DNA of 64,000 nucleotides from contig CAJUGO010000007.1 in NCBI GenBank assembly GCA_910585865.1, forward strand, positions 1 through 64,000, written 5' to 3'. The stretch is from an uncultured Ruminococcus sp. (GTDB lineage: Bacteria > Bacillota > Clostridia > Oscillospirales > Acutalibacteraceae). The notes below the pieces were generated by a model that saw nothing but the letters and a program-made list of their open reading frames with translations, had not been told where the DNA came from and made no database searches. The translations under genes were made by a program, and so were the position numbers. Below, one piece after another: positions 1 to 7,554 of the stretch; position 1 is the stretch's first letter, and each line of letters begins with the position of its first letter.

Positions 1-75
1 CAAAATCAAAGATTTTGACACCTGAGAGAACATTGAAACACAAATCGCCAAAGCTATCACTTGCTTTATGAAGTG

Positions 76-104
76 TTGATGATTATTTTGTAACAATATA
101 TAAT
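76..104 (+). promoter_or_regulatory. Putative sigma-A promoter for the dnaD-dnaI pair
   Basis: A -35-like TTGATG (76-81) and a perfect -10 TATAAT (99-104) are separated by 17 bp and lie 24 bp before the dnaD-like start codon. The ribosome binding site (AGGAAG, about 115-120) follows. Bases 1-71 carry one open frame that ends at TGA 69-71 and could be the tail of an upstream gene; it is too short to identify. Confidence 0.5.
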
Positions 105-128
105 TAAATATTTTAGGAAGTAGATATA

Positions 129-1211
129 ATGTCGATAAAAATTAACCTTGGCGCATGGAATTCAATTTTTGCGGTGCCGTCAAAGGTTGTGGATGAAGGG
201 CTTAAATATTCTGATGGTGTAAAACTGAAAATTTTACTTTATGTATTGCGCAACAGCGGTTCCATACTGGATGATGATGCAATTTCTAAGGGAACAGGTG
301 TTAATGTAACTGATATTCCCGAAGCATTGGATTATTGGGTTAGCATGGATATTTTTACAAAAACTGATGATATCTATACACCGGTACAAAGTGATAATTT
401 CAAAGACTTTTTTTTTGATGCGGAAATGAAAGCAACTGATAATAAAATAAATGTAATTCCCAATTTGGAAGATGAAAGAAAAGCCGGTTTACAAAAAGAA
501 TTAATATCAGAAGAAACTACAGAAGTCTCAAACAAAAATGAAGATGTAAAACCTCATTTTACTGTTTCAAGACCCCAAAAACCTGATTTTGTTTTCACAT
601 CCCAAAGACTCGCGGTTGATGAAGAGCTTAAATTCCTTGTTGAAGAAGTTCAGACTTCGCTGGGAAAAGTATTGTCAAATTCTGATATCTCAACACTGCT
701 TATGTTAAAGGATACCTGCGGTTTACCGCTTGATGTTATTCTAATGCTTATTCAATACTGCATAAGTATTGATAAAGCCAATATGAGAACAATCGAAAAG
801 ATAGGTGTTCAGTGGTCGGATGACGGGATATATTCAGTTGAAGCAGCTGATAATAAAATTAAACAAATAATGCAGACAAACAAAAATTTCTCTATTGTTT
901 CTGCTGCTTTTGGACTAAAAAATGTTGGCTCTCCTACAAAAAAACAATTAGAATACGGTGATAAATGGGTAGGGGAATGGAAATTTTCACATCAAATGCT
1001 GCGTGAAGCATATGAGCGGTGTGTAGATACAAAAGGGACAATGAATTTGCGTTATATAGACGGTATTCTAAAACGTTGGAATGCAGATGGAATACATAGT
1101 ATTGAAGAATTACAGAAGAAAGAAAAGATATCTTCTAAAGTCCAGATAAAAAGTAAATCATCGTATGATATTGATGAACTTGAAAAGATAAATACGCTTG
1201 ATAATTTATAG
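129..1211 (+). CDS. DnaD-domain replication initiation protein
   Basis: The 360-residue product looks like a Firmicutes DnaD/DnaB-family primosome component, which helps remodel DNA and load the replicative helicase at oriC and stalled forks. An N-terminal winged-helix-like region (about 1-100) is followed by a charged linker (about 110-165). A helical DnaD-type domain follows (about 168-235, with the LKFLVEEVQ and LPLDVILMLIQYC stretches), and then a second helical segment to about residue 330. It sits 16 bp before a DnaI/DnaC-like ATPase, the usual partner, so the two probably form one operon. A run of nine T (408-416) inside the gene encodes three Phe. The family call rests on domain pattern and neighbour; which paralog (DnaD or DnaB) is uncertain. 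Confidence 0.82.
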   Translation: MSIKINLGAWNSIFAVPSKVVDEGLKYSDGVKLKILLYVLRNSGSILDDDAISKGTGVNVTDIPEALDYWVSMDIFTKTDDIYTPVQSDNFKDFFFDAEMKATDNKINVIPNLEDERKAGLQKELISEETTEVSNKNEDVKPHFTVSRPQKPDFVFTSQRLAVDEELKFLVEEVQTSLGKVLSNSDISTLLMLKDTCGLPLDVILMLIQYCISIDKANMRTIEKIGVQWSDDGIYSVEAADNKIKQIMQTNKNFSIVSAAFGLKNVGSPTKKQLEYGDKWVGEWKFSHQMLREAYERCVDTKGTMNLRYIDGILKRWNADGIHSIEELQKKEKISSKVQIKSKSSYDIDELEKINTLDNL

Positions 1212-1227
1212 TATAAGGGTGTTTTAA

Positions 1228-2214
1228 ATGGGATACAGCAGTAATGTATATAAATCTGCCTCGGACATACTTTTTGAACGCAGGCTAAAAGCTGAAAAAT
1301 CTGCGGACAGACGCCGTGAAGAAATATATATGAAGTTTCCGCGTATTCGGGAACTTGAAAAGAAAATTTCGTCTTGCGGAGTTATGGCTGCAAGGGCTGT
1401 TGTAAGCGGCGGTGATGTCGTTTCACAAATGGAATATCTTCGCGACCAAAACCTTGCCATGCAGAAAGAAGTAAGCGAAATTCTTATATCAAACGGATAT
1501 GATAAAGATGTTTTTGAGCCACGGTATGTTTGTAAAAAATGCAATGATACCGGTTATTATGAAGAAAATGGCAGGACTCTTGTTTGCAGGTGTTTAAAGA
1601 ACACTTTAATTTCATGTGCGTGTGATGAACTTAACCGAACTGCACCGCTTTCGCTTTCAACATTTGATTCATTTAGTCTTGATTATTATGATAAAAATAT
1701 TGATAATGCATCAGGAGTTTCCCCGTATAATCATATGAGCAGTGTGCTTAGATATTGTCAAAATTATGCTCAAAATTTTTATACGCACTCGGAAAGCATA
1801 TTAATGAAAGGTGCAACAGGTCTTGGAAAAACGCATTTATCACTGGCAATTGCAAATGAAGCCATAAAAAAAGGTTTTGGAGTAATCTATACTTCTGCTC
1901 CCACTCTTGTTTCACGGCTCGAGAAAAATTATTTTTCTAATGCAGATGATGATGCGGCACTAAATATGCTTCTTGAATGTGACTTACTTATTATTGATGA
2001 CCTTGGAACAGAGTTTCACGGACAGTTTTCCGTTTCACAATTATATAATATTTTTAATTCCCGTATGCTTTCAAACAAACCGGTAATAATAAATACAAAC
2101 CTTACCTTGCGTGAGATGGAAAAAATATATTCCGAAAGATTTGTATCGAGAGTTTGCGGAAATGCACAAAAGCTTGATTTTTTGGGAAGAGATATAAGAA
2201 TAAGAAAAAAATAG
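1228..2214 (+). CDS. DnaI/DnaC-like helicase loader ATPase
   Basis: This 328-residue AAA+ protein probably loads the DnaB/DnaC replicative helicase onto DNA. The N-terminal half contains a cysteine cluster (CKKC at about 97-100, then CRC at about 115-117) of the type that binds zinc in helicase-loader N domains. The C-terminal ATPase domain shows Walker A GATGLGKTH (about residue 195), Walker B LLIIDDLG (about 253-260), a sensor region around IINTNL, and a terminal arginine-rich stretch. The ATG start has an upstream AAGGG-like ribosome binding site. It is the second gene of the dnaD pair; no terminator is visible between it and the tRNA promoter at 2234. Confidence 0.88.
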   Translation: MGYSSNVYKSASDILFERRLKAEKSADRRREEIYMKFPRIRELEKKISSCGVMAARAVVSGGDVVSQMEYLRDQNLAMQKEVSEILISNGYDKDVFEPRYVCKKCNDTGYYEENGRTLVCRCLKNTLISCACDELNRTAPLSLSTFDSFSLDYYDKNIDNASGVSPYNHMSSVLRYCQNYAQNFYTHSESILMKGATGLGKTHLSLAIANEAIKKGFGVIYTSAPTLVSRLEKNYFSNADDDAALNMLLECDLLIIDDLGTEFHGQFSVSQLYNIFNSRMLSNKPVIINTNLTLREMEKIYSERFVSRVCGNAQKLDFLGRDIRIRKK

Positions 2215-2233
2215 AAAAATTTTAAAAACACTA

Positions 2234-2262
2234 TTGACTTTTTTAAATTTATGCTCTATAAT
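2234..2262 (+). promoter_or_regulatory. Promoter of the tRNA genes
   Basis: TTGACT (2234-2239) and TATAAT (2257-2262) with a 17-bp spacer lie 35 bp upstream of tRNA-Gln. This is a near-consensus housekeeping promoter, as expected for stable RNA. Confidence 0.75.
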
Positions 2263-2297
2263 AATCACTGTTGCACGTTCGGTAGCAATTTACATTT

Positions 2298-2371
2298 TGT
2301 GGAATAGTGTAACGGTAGCACGACAGACTCTGACTCTGTTTGTTGGGGTTCGAATCCCTATTCCACAGCCA
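2298..2371 (+). tRNA. tRNA-Gln (anticodon CTG)
   Basis: A full cloverleaf can be folded. The acceptor stem TGTGGAA pairs with TTCCACA, the D arm contains GTGT..GCAC, and the anticodon stem ACAGA/TCTGT encloses loop CTCTGAC. The T arm is TGGGG/CCCTA around TTCGAAT, followed by discriminator G and an encoded CCA. The loop gives anticodon CTG, so it reads CAG glutamine codons. Confidence 0.95.
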
Positions 2372-2374
2372 AAT

Positions 2375-2402
2375 AGCCCCGAATTATTCGGGGCTGTTTT
2401 AT
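2375..2402 (+). terminator. Intrinsic terminator between the two tRNAs
   Basis: An 8-bp stem GCCCCGAA/TTCGGGGC with a 3-nt loop (2376-2394) is followed by TGTTTTATT. It lies directly behind tRNA-Gln and 3 bp before tRNA-Pro, so tRNA-Pro depends either on read-through or on its own promoter, which is not obvious. Confidence 0.75.
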
Positions 2403-2404
2403 TA

Positions 2405-2481
2405 CGAGGTGTAGCGCAGTTTGGTAGCGCACATCGTTCGGGACGATGGGGTCGCAAGTTCGAATCTTGTCACCTCGACCA
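2405..2481 (+). tRNA. tRNA-Pro (anticodon CGG)
   Basis: The cloverleaf has acceptor stem CGAGGTG/CACCTCG and D arm GCGCAGTTTGGTAGCGC. The anticodon stem CATCG/CGATG encloses loop TTCGGGA, and the T arm is GCAAG/CTTGT around TTCGAAT, followed by discriminator A and encoded CCA. The anticodon is CGG, so it reads CCG proline codons. Confidence 0.95.
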
Positions 2482-2487
2482 TACAGC

Positions 2488-2528
2488 AACGCCGTACCCC
2501 ATAGGAGTCCGGCGTTATATGTTTTTTT
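2488..2528 (+). terminator. Probable terminator behind tRNA-Pro
   Basis: AACGCCG (2488-2494) pairs with CGGCGTT (2510-2516), and a run of seven T starts at 2522. The 15-nt loop is long for an intrinsic terminator, so confidence is moderate. The T run leads straight into the ribosome binding site of the lipoprotein gene. Confidence 0.5.
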
Positions 2529-2541
2529 GGAGGTAGCGTAT

Positions 2542-3000
2542 ATGAAAAAAATAATTTCTGTTGCAACAGCTTTTGTGTTATGTTTTCTTTTGTTTACCGG
2601 CTGCGGAGATTCAAGTGTAAAGCTTAATGAAGTTATGGATAAAATCAATGCGGATTTTAACCTTTCGCTTACAAAGCTTGAAAAAGCTGAGGATTTATAT
2701 ACTTATTACAGTATAGATACTGCGGATGTAAAGCAGTTTGCTGCTGAAATAGATTCGAACAATAATGCTCCTAAAGAAATTGTTTTAGTTGAAGCTGCTG
2801 ATGATGCTGCTGCTGACAGAGTTGAATCAGCTCTTACAACTCGTTTTAATTCGATATACAGTCAGTATTCCTCATACAGCCCGGATCAGCTTGATATGGT
2901 TAAGGATTGTAAAGTGACAAAAAACGGAAACTTTGTAAGCATGATTGTTGCTGACAAGGCGTCTGATATGCTCAATGTATATTATGAGTATGTAAAATAG
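2542..3000 (+). CDS. DUF4358-like lipoprotein
   Basis: The 152-residue product begins with a signal peptide (MKK plus a hydrophobic core) ending in the lipobox LFTGC, so it should be lipid-anchored with Cys20 as the first mature residue. The remainder resembles the DUF4358 family of clostridial lipoproteins: an aspartate/glutamate-rich domain with an EIVLVEA beta strand and a later region FVSMIVAD, about 120 residues. The ATG at 2542 is chosen because TTGGAGGTA lies just upstream; longer readings run back through tRNA-Pro. It is a single gene, with a terminator before it and tandem terminators after it. Function unknown. Confidence 0.75.
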   Translation: MKKIISVATAFVLCFLLFTGCGDSSVKLNEVMDKINADFNLSLTKLEKAEDLYTYYSIDTADVKQFAAEIDSNNNAPKEIVLVEAADDAAADRVESALTTRFNSIYSQYSSYSPDQLDMVKDCKVTKNGNFVSMIVADKASDMLNVYYEYVK

Positions 3001-3001
3001 T

Positions 3002-3047
3002 ATCGGTTACCCGATTTTTTGTGGGCGAACTTTGTTCGCCCATTTCT
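3002..3047 (+). terminator. Tandem intrinsic terminators
   Basis: The first hairpin is ATCGG-TTAC-CCGAT followed by TTTTT (3002-3020). The second is the perfect 8-bp GGGCGAAC-TTT-GTTCGCCC (3023-3041) followed by a weaker T-rich tail. They separate the lipoprotein gene from the helicase gene. Confidence 0.8.
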
Positions 3048-3080
3048 TATATTACTTTTATATTTAAGGCAGGAACACAA

Positions 3081-5327
3081 ATGATTCAAACTGAAATACA
3101 AAAAAATTTTATGCATATGAACAATATGCAGCAACAGGCTGTTTTTTCAACAGAAGGACCGTTACTTATTCTTGCCGGAGCCGGCTCTGGTAAAACAACA
3201 GTACTTGTTAACAGAATAGCTTATATTTTACAGTCAGGGTTGTGCAAGCCGTGGCAGATTCTTGCAATAACTTTTACAAACAAAGCAGCCGGTGAGCTTA
3301 AAGAACGAATTTGCAATGCTGTTCCCGAAGGCGGTGCAGATATCTGGGCAGCAACCTTTCATTCAACCTGTGCAAGAATACTTCGCAGATATGGCGACAG
3401 GATAGGGTATTCCAGCCATTTCACTGTTTATGGCACAGACGATCAAAAGAAGCTTATTAAGGATATTCTCAAACAGTTAAATATTGATGAAAAGACTTTG
3501 CCCGTAAAGTCCATTCTTGCTGAAATTTCCAAGGCAAAAGATAAAATGTATACTCCTGAGCAAATGCTCAAAGAGGCTGAATTTGACAGCCGAAAAGTAT
3601 CAATAGCTAAAGTTTATAATATGTATCAGGCAAGACTTAAAACAGCTGATGCAATGGATTTTGATGATATGTTGTGTAACACAGTTCTTTTATTTGAGAA
3701 ATGTCCTGAGATACTCGAATATTATCAAAATCAGTTTAAATACATAATGGTTGATGAATATCAGGATACTAATAAAGTTCAGTATAAGTTTGTTAGTATG
3801 CTTGCTGAAAAATATGGCAATATATGTGTGGTTGGCGATGATGACCAAAGTATTTATAAATTCAGAGGAGCCACAATAGAAAACATTCTTTCTTTTGAAA
3901 ATACTTTTAAAGGTGCCGAAATTATCCGTCTTGAGCAAAATTACCGAAGCACACAGAATATACTTAATGCTGCAAACGAGGTTATTTCAAATAATTCTAT
4001 GCGCAAGGGTAAAACTTTGTGGACAGAAAACAGCAAGGGGGATAAATTACAAGTCCATACAACTGACTCAGAAAGGGAAGAAGCAAATTATATTGCACAA
4101 ACGATTCTTGACGGAGTCGCAGATGGACGAAAATATTCAGATTATGCTGTTCTTTACCGTATGAATGCTCAATCAAATGCAATAGAGCAGGCATTGTCAC
4201 GCAGTGGTGTTCCTCACCGTGTTATAGGCGGTCACAGATTCTATGACCGTGAGGAAATTCGTGATATGGTTGCATATTTGCAGGTAATAAATAATCCGCA
4301 TGATGATGTGCGTTTAAGCCGGATTATCAACGTTCCGAAACGGGCAATAGGAGCTACAACCGTTGCACATGCTGCTGATATTGCAGCAGGCTTAGGCGAA
4401 AGTATCTATACTGTTATTAAAAATGCTGACAGTTATCCGCTTTTGTCCCGTGCTGCATCAAAGCTTAAAGCTTTTTCTGAATTGATTGATGGATTTATCG
4501 AGGCAGAGCAAAGCGGAGATTACTCACTGGCGGAATTATATAATTTAGTTATAGAACATACTGGTTATGAACAATATTTAAGAAACGAAAAAGAGAATGC
4601 AGATGTAAGAATAGAAAATATAGAAGAACTTTCTTCAAATATTATTAAGTTTGAGGAAGATTACGGTGATGAAGCAGAATTGTCATCTTTTCTGGAAGAA
4701 ATCTCTTTGCAAACAGACATTGATAATTATGATTCAGATGCTGATACCTGTGTAATGATGACTCTTCATAGTGCAAAGGGACTTGAATTTCCTGTTGTAT
4801 TTATTGCAGGAATGGAAGATGGTCTTTTTCCGTCAATAGCGTCCATGATGAATCCGGACGAGCTTAACGAGGAACGCAGACTTGCTTACGTTGGTATCAC
4901 AAGAGCAAAGGAAAAGCTTTATCTTACTAAAACTAACTCAAGAATGTTATTTGGTTCTACATCTTACAATAAGGCGTCAAGATTTTTGAGCGAGATACCG
5001 GATGATTTAATTGAATATAGCGGAGGAAAGAAGATGTTTGCAACTGCATCGTCTGCGAATTATAATTCAGATTATGCAGGCAAGGTTATGGTTGGCAATC
5101 CCAAAGATTCATCAGTATCATTAAAAAAGACATTTGGTTATATTAAACCGCCGGTAAAGAACAAAACTGTTTTTAACGTTGGTGACTGTGTTCTTCATAA
5201 GGTTTTTGGCAAGGGAATGATAATGAGAGCTGAAAAGATGGGGAATGATACAATGCTTGAAATAGCTTTTGATAAAGCCGGTACTAAAACTCTTATGGCG
5301 AATTTTTGTAAAATGGAGAAAATTTAG
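3081..5327 (+). CDS. pcrA: ATP-dependent DNA helicase PcrA/UvrD
   Basis: This superfamily 1A helicase of 748 residues is the usual PcrA length. It unwinds DNA 3'-5' in repair and in clearing replication-transcription conflicts. Visible motifs are the Q motif MNNMQQQAV, Walker A GAGSGKTT (about 33-40), motif II VDEYQDT, motif III GDDDQSIYKFRGA, motif IV LEQNYRS, motif V LHSAKGLEF and motif VI VGITRAKE. The C-terminal end (about 700-748, VGDCVLHKVFGKG) is the Tudor-like domain that in PcrA binds RNA polymerase. Start ATG 3081 has AAGGCAGGA upstream; a longer reading would start inside the terminator. A lipoprotein gene follows after 10 bp. Confidence 0.95.
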   Translation: MIQTEIQKNFMHMNNMQQQAVFSTEGPLLILAGAGSGKTTVLVNRIAYILQSGLCKPWQILAITFTNKAAGELKERICNAVPEGGADIWAATFHSTCARILRRYGDRIGYSSHFTVYGTDDQKKLIKDILKQLNIDEKTLPVKSILAEISKAKDKMYTPEQMLKEAEFDSRKVSIAKVYNMYQARLKTADAMDFDDMLCNTVLLFEKCPEILEYYQNQFKYIMVDEYQDTNKVQYKFVSMLAEKYGNICVVGDDDQSIYKFRGATIENILSFENTFKGAEIIRLEQNYRSTQNILNAANEVISNNSMRKGKTLWTENSKGDKLQVHTTDSEREEANYIAQTILDGVADGRKYSDYAVLYRMNAQSNAIEQALSRSGVPHRVIGGHRFYDREEIRDMVAYLQVINNPHDDVRLSRIINVPKRAIGATTVAHAADIAAGLGESIYTVIKNADSYPLLSRAASKLKAFSELIDGFIEAEQSGDYSLAELYNLVIEHTGYEQYLRNEKENADVRIENIEELSSNIIKFEEDYGDEAELSSFLEEISLQTDIDNYDSDADTCVMMTLHSAKGLEFPVVFIAGMEDGLFPSIASMMNPDELNEERRLAYVGITRAKEKLYLTKTNSRMLFGSTSYNKASRFLSEIPDDLIEYSGGKKMFATASSANYNSDYAGKVMVGNPKDSSVSLKKTFGYIKPPVKNKTVFNVGDCVLHKVFGKGMIMRAEKMGNDTMLEIAFDKAGTKTLMANFCKMEKI

Positions 5328-5337
5328 AGGTGATAGG

Positions 5338-6549
5338 ATGAATAAACCCTCAAAAATTGCAGTATGTATTATACTTATATTATCAATTACATGTTCTGTG
5401 TTTTTTTTCGGTTGCAATGACAAGGAGGGCTCGTCTGCAAATATTGCCGAAACTACAGATGGACCGACTACGGTTCATAATACTATATCATCTGCAACTC
5501 AGGACACACCGACTCAGCCCTTCACATGGAACTATTCTCGTCTTAAACAAAATTCCGATTCTTTGAAAAGCGAATTTGACAATATAATCACCAAAAGGAA
5601 GTTTAGAGGAACGGCATATGTCAAAATAGGAAATGATTTTGAGTATATCGGTACTAACGGTTTTTCTAATAAGGATAAGCATACACATAATTCGCTGGAT
5701 ACGTGTTATAGAGTTGCTTCTATAACTAAGCAGTTTACGGCTGTTGCAATAATGCAGTTAAAAGAGCAGGGAAAAATATTGCTTGATGATACGATTGATA
5801 AATATTACCCATCCTATAAGTATGCAGATAAGATTACTGTAAAAAATCTTCTAACTATGACAGCCGGACTAAAGGATTATATAAATAAGGATGGCAATGT
5901 TGAATCATCATCCTATGCTTTGTCACAATCAGAGCTTGCATATAATGTTTCTGCTGACAGTTCTGCACAGGAAAATAAAAAGAACATTATGAATTGGATC
6001 TTTTCACAGGAATTGAATTTTGAACCTGATTCTAAATTTATGTACTCAAACAGCAGTTACTATCTACTCGGTGATATTATTGAAAAGGTAAGCGGAATAT
6101 CATATGAAGAATATATTGTAAAAAATCTGCTTGAACCTGCCGGAATGACATCATCAGGGTTTGATGAAGTAGAAAATCTTGCGGTAGGATATCAGGATGT
6201 TTACGATAATGAATGGACTCTGTATCCGGGAGTATGTTATTCTGCAGCAGGACTTATTTCAAATGTTCCTGATTTGCTTAAATGGCTTGATGCTTTGTGC
6301 ACAAATACAATTATAAGTGAAGAAAGTTTTACTGAAATGACAACCCCCTATAAAAGTAAATATGGTTATGGTTTGTTTATATCCGGAGATACTTTTTTTC
6401 ATAGCGGTAAAATAGACAAATATAATGCAGAGGTTTTATTTTCTGAAAATCAGGGACAAGTATTTATAGCTCTTTCAAATTATTCTCAGTCTGATCCTAC
6501 CAATATTCAAAATTATTTAATTAAGATATTAAGTCCTTATTACGGTTAA
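5338..6549 (+). CDS. Serine hydrolase lipoprotein (class C beta-lactamase/DD-peptidase fold)
   Basis: The 403-residue product has a lipoprotein signal ending FFFGC (Cys near residue 24), a Thr/Ser-rich linker to about residue 65, then a beta-lactamase-family serine hydrolase domain. The catalytic Ser-X-X-Lys is SITK in VASITKQFTA, the Tyr-X-Asn motif is YSN in MYSNSSYYLLGD, and the third motif position is HSG near the C-terminus (FFHSGKID). Such surface enzymes act on peptidoglycan or small esters/amides; the substrate cannot be told. ATG 5338 is preceded by AGAGGTGATAGG, 10 bp after the pcrA stop, so it is probably cotranscribed with pcrA. Confidence 0.85.
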   Translation: MNKPSKIAVCIILILSITCSVFFFGCNDKEGSSANIAETTDGPTTVHNTISSATQDTPTQPFTWNYSRLKQNSDSLKSEFDNIITKRKFRGTAYVKIGNDFEYIGTNGFSNKDKHTHNSLDTCYRVASITKQFTAVAIMQLKEQGKILLDDTIDKYYPSYKYADKITVKNLLTMTAGLKDYINKDGNVESSSYALSQSELAYNVSADSSAQENKKNIMNWIFSQELNFEPDSKFMYSNSSYYLLGDIIEKVSGISYEEYIVKNLLEPAGMTSSGFDEVENLAVGYQDVYDNEWTLYPGVCYSAAGLISNVPDLLKWLDALCTNTIISEESFTEMTTPYKSKYGYGLFISGDTFFHSGKIDKYNAEVLFSENQGQVFIALSNYSQSDPTNIQNYLIKILSPYYG

Positions 6550-6579
6550 TTTATTCTTGCTATCACAAAAAAGCAAAAT

Positions 6580-6638
6580 CTCCATAAAATGTATTGTTAC
6601 AGTGCAGTTTCGTTAAGCCTGTTAATACTTTTATGGAG
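6580..6638 (+). promoter_or_regulatory. Long hairpin that buries the next gene's ribosome binding site
   Basis: CTCCATAAAA-T-GTATT (6580-6595) is complementary to AATAC-TTTTATGGAG (6624-6638), giving 15 base pairs with one bulged T around a 28-nt loop. The 3' arm contains the TGGAGG Shine-Dalgarno of the gene starting at 6648, and the hairpin is followed by GTTATTTTT. It could block translation from read-through mRNA, act as a terminator, or both. Confidence 0.5.
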
Positions 6639-6647
6639 GTTATTTTT

Positions 6648-7502
6648 ATGCCAGATGTACATTTTGATTCAGAGCAGATGTCTTATTCCGCTGACAAGAC
6701 ATCAGATTCCGGATGTGACGCAGTTTGTATAAACGCTGCCCGTATCTATGACAGCTGTGGGGCAAAAGATTGTCTGCCTGATTTGCCTGTGATTTTTTCG
6801 GATGAAAATCAGGAAATAGTTGAAAAAGCATGTTCCGTACGCATAAACAGAGCACATATAATTACATCTACAGTAGATGTTGAGCCGGTCGCATTTCACA
6901 GAGGATTTTATGCTGTTGATACAATGTACTATTTTGCTGTTACAGTTGATGTATATACAGCGTCTAATGCAATACCGTCAACGATCAGCGGTCTTGCAAT
7001 GTATGGAAAGAGAGTAGTTCTATACGGAAGCGACGGCAGTGTCAAAACATTTGCTAGTGATGACGAAGTAGTATGTGATAAAAATGATTGTGCTTGTTCC
7101 TGTGATTGCTCAAACAATTTACCAAGGGCAACGGTTCAGATTTCAAATCCAATGGCTTTGTCAGCAAAAATAGATGATTGCCGCAAATGTGGATGTGCAA
7201 TGCCGTGTGCAGCTATTCCTGAGTGTGTAAAAAGATATTTTGGATGTGATCTGGTACATCCGAAACACAAGGCAGTTGTAGCGACAATTGGAATTTTCAC
7301 AATTACTCAGCTTGAACGAAATGTTCAAATTATGATACCGTCATATGATTTTTGTGTTCCGCGTAAGGAATGTGCAGCAAAAACAGATGATCCTTGTGAA
7401 GTTTTCAGTAAAATTGAGTTCCCGACCGATTCTTTTTTTCCGCCAAAGGCAGGGGAATGTGAAAAGGATACAAAACCTTTTGAATGTGAATGTAACAACT
7501 GA
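6648..7502 (+). CDS. Cysteine-rich conserved clostridial protein, function unknown
   Basis: The 284-residue product has about 22 cysteines (near 8 percent) and no signal peptide or membrane segment. Cysteines form clusters: CDAVC and DSC..KDC at the N-terminus, CACSCDC near residue 150, CRKCGC..PC..EC near 180-195, and several singles in the C-terminal third. Regions between clusters look like beta-rich domains (for example VDVEPVAFHRGFY). I recognise the N-terminal pattern (VCIN..R.YDSC..KDCL) as recurring in hypothetical proteins of clostridia, but I know no function. Metal binding or disulfide cross-linking (for instance in spore layers) are guesses. Start ATG 6648 has TGGAGG at 6634-6639; a terminator follows at once. 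Confidence 0.7.
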   Translation: MPDVHFDSEQMSYSADKTSDSGCDAVCINAARIYDSCGAKDCLPDLPVIFSDENQEIVEKACSVRINRAHIITSTVDVEPVAFHRGFYAVDTMYYFAVTVDVYTASNAIPSTISGLAMYGKRVVLYGSDGSVKTFASDDEVVCDKNDCACSCDCSNNLPRATVQISNPMALSAKIDDCRKCGCAMPCAAIPECVKRYFGCDLVHPKHKAVVATIGIFTITQLERNVQIMIPSYDFCVPRKECAAKTDDPCEVFSKIEFPTDSFFPPKAGECEKDTKPFECECNN

Positions 7503-7506
7503 ATTT

Positions 7507-7540
7507 AACGGGACTGAAGGCTCAGTCCCGTTTTTGTTTG
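7507..7540 (+). terminator. Strong intrinsic terminator
   Basis: An 11-bp stem AACGGGACTGA/TCAGTCCCGTT with loop AGGC (7507-7532) is followed by TTTTTGTTTG. It lies between convergent genes and may also serve the minus-strand regulator gene that ends at 7555. Confidence 0.9.
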
Positions 7541-7554
7541 TTTAGTGTTTTAAA

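Noticed and set aside
1..71. Open frame ending at TGA 69-71 as the tail of an upstream gene
   Set aside because: About 22 codons, no recognisable motif; could be chance, so not listed as a CDS.
1224..1544. Open frame on the minus strand opposite the helicase loader
   Set aside because: Lies wholly within a well supported gene and has no recognisable protein features.
3021..3080. Longer start for PcrA at GTG 3021
   Set aside because: It would begin in the tandem terminator and adds residues not seen in PcrA; ATG 3081 has a ribosome site.
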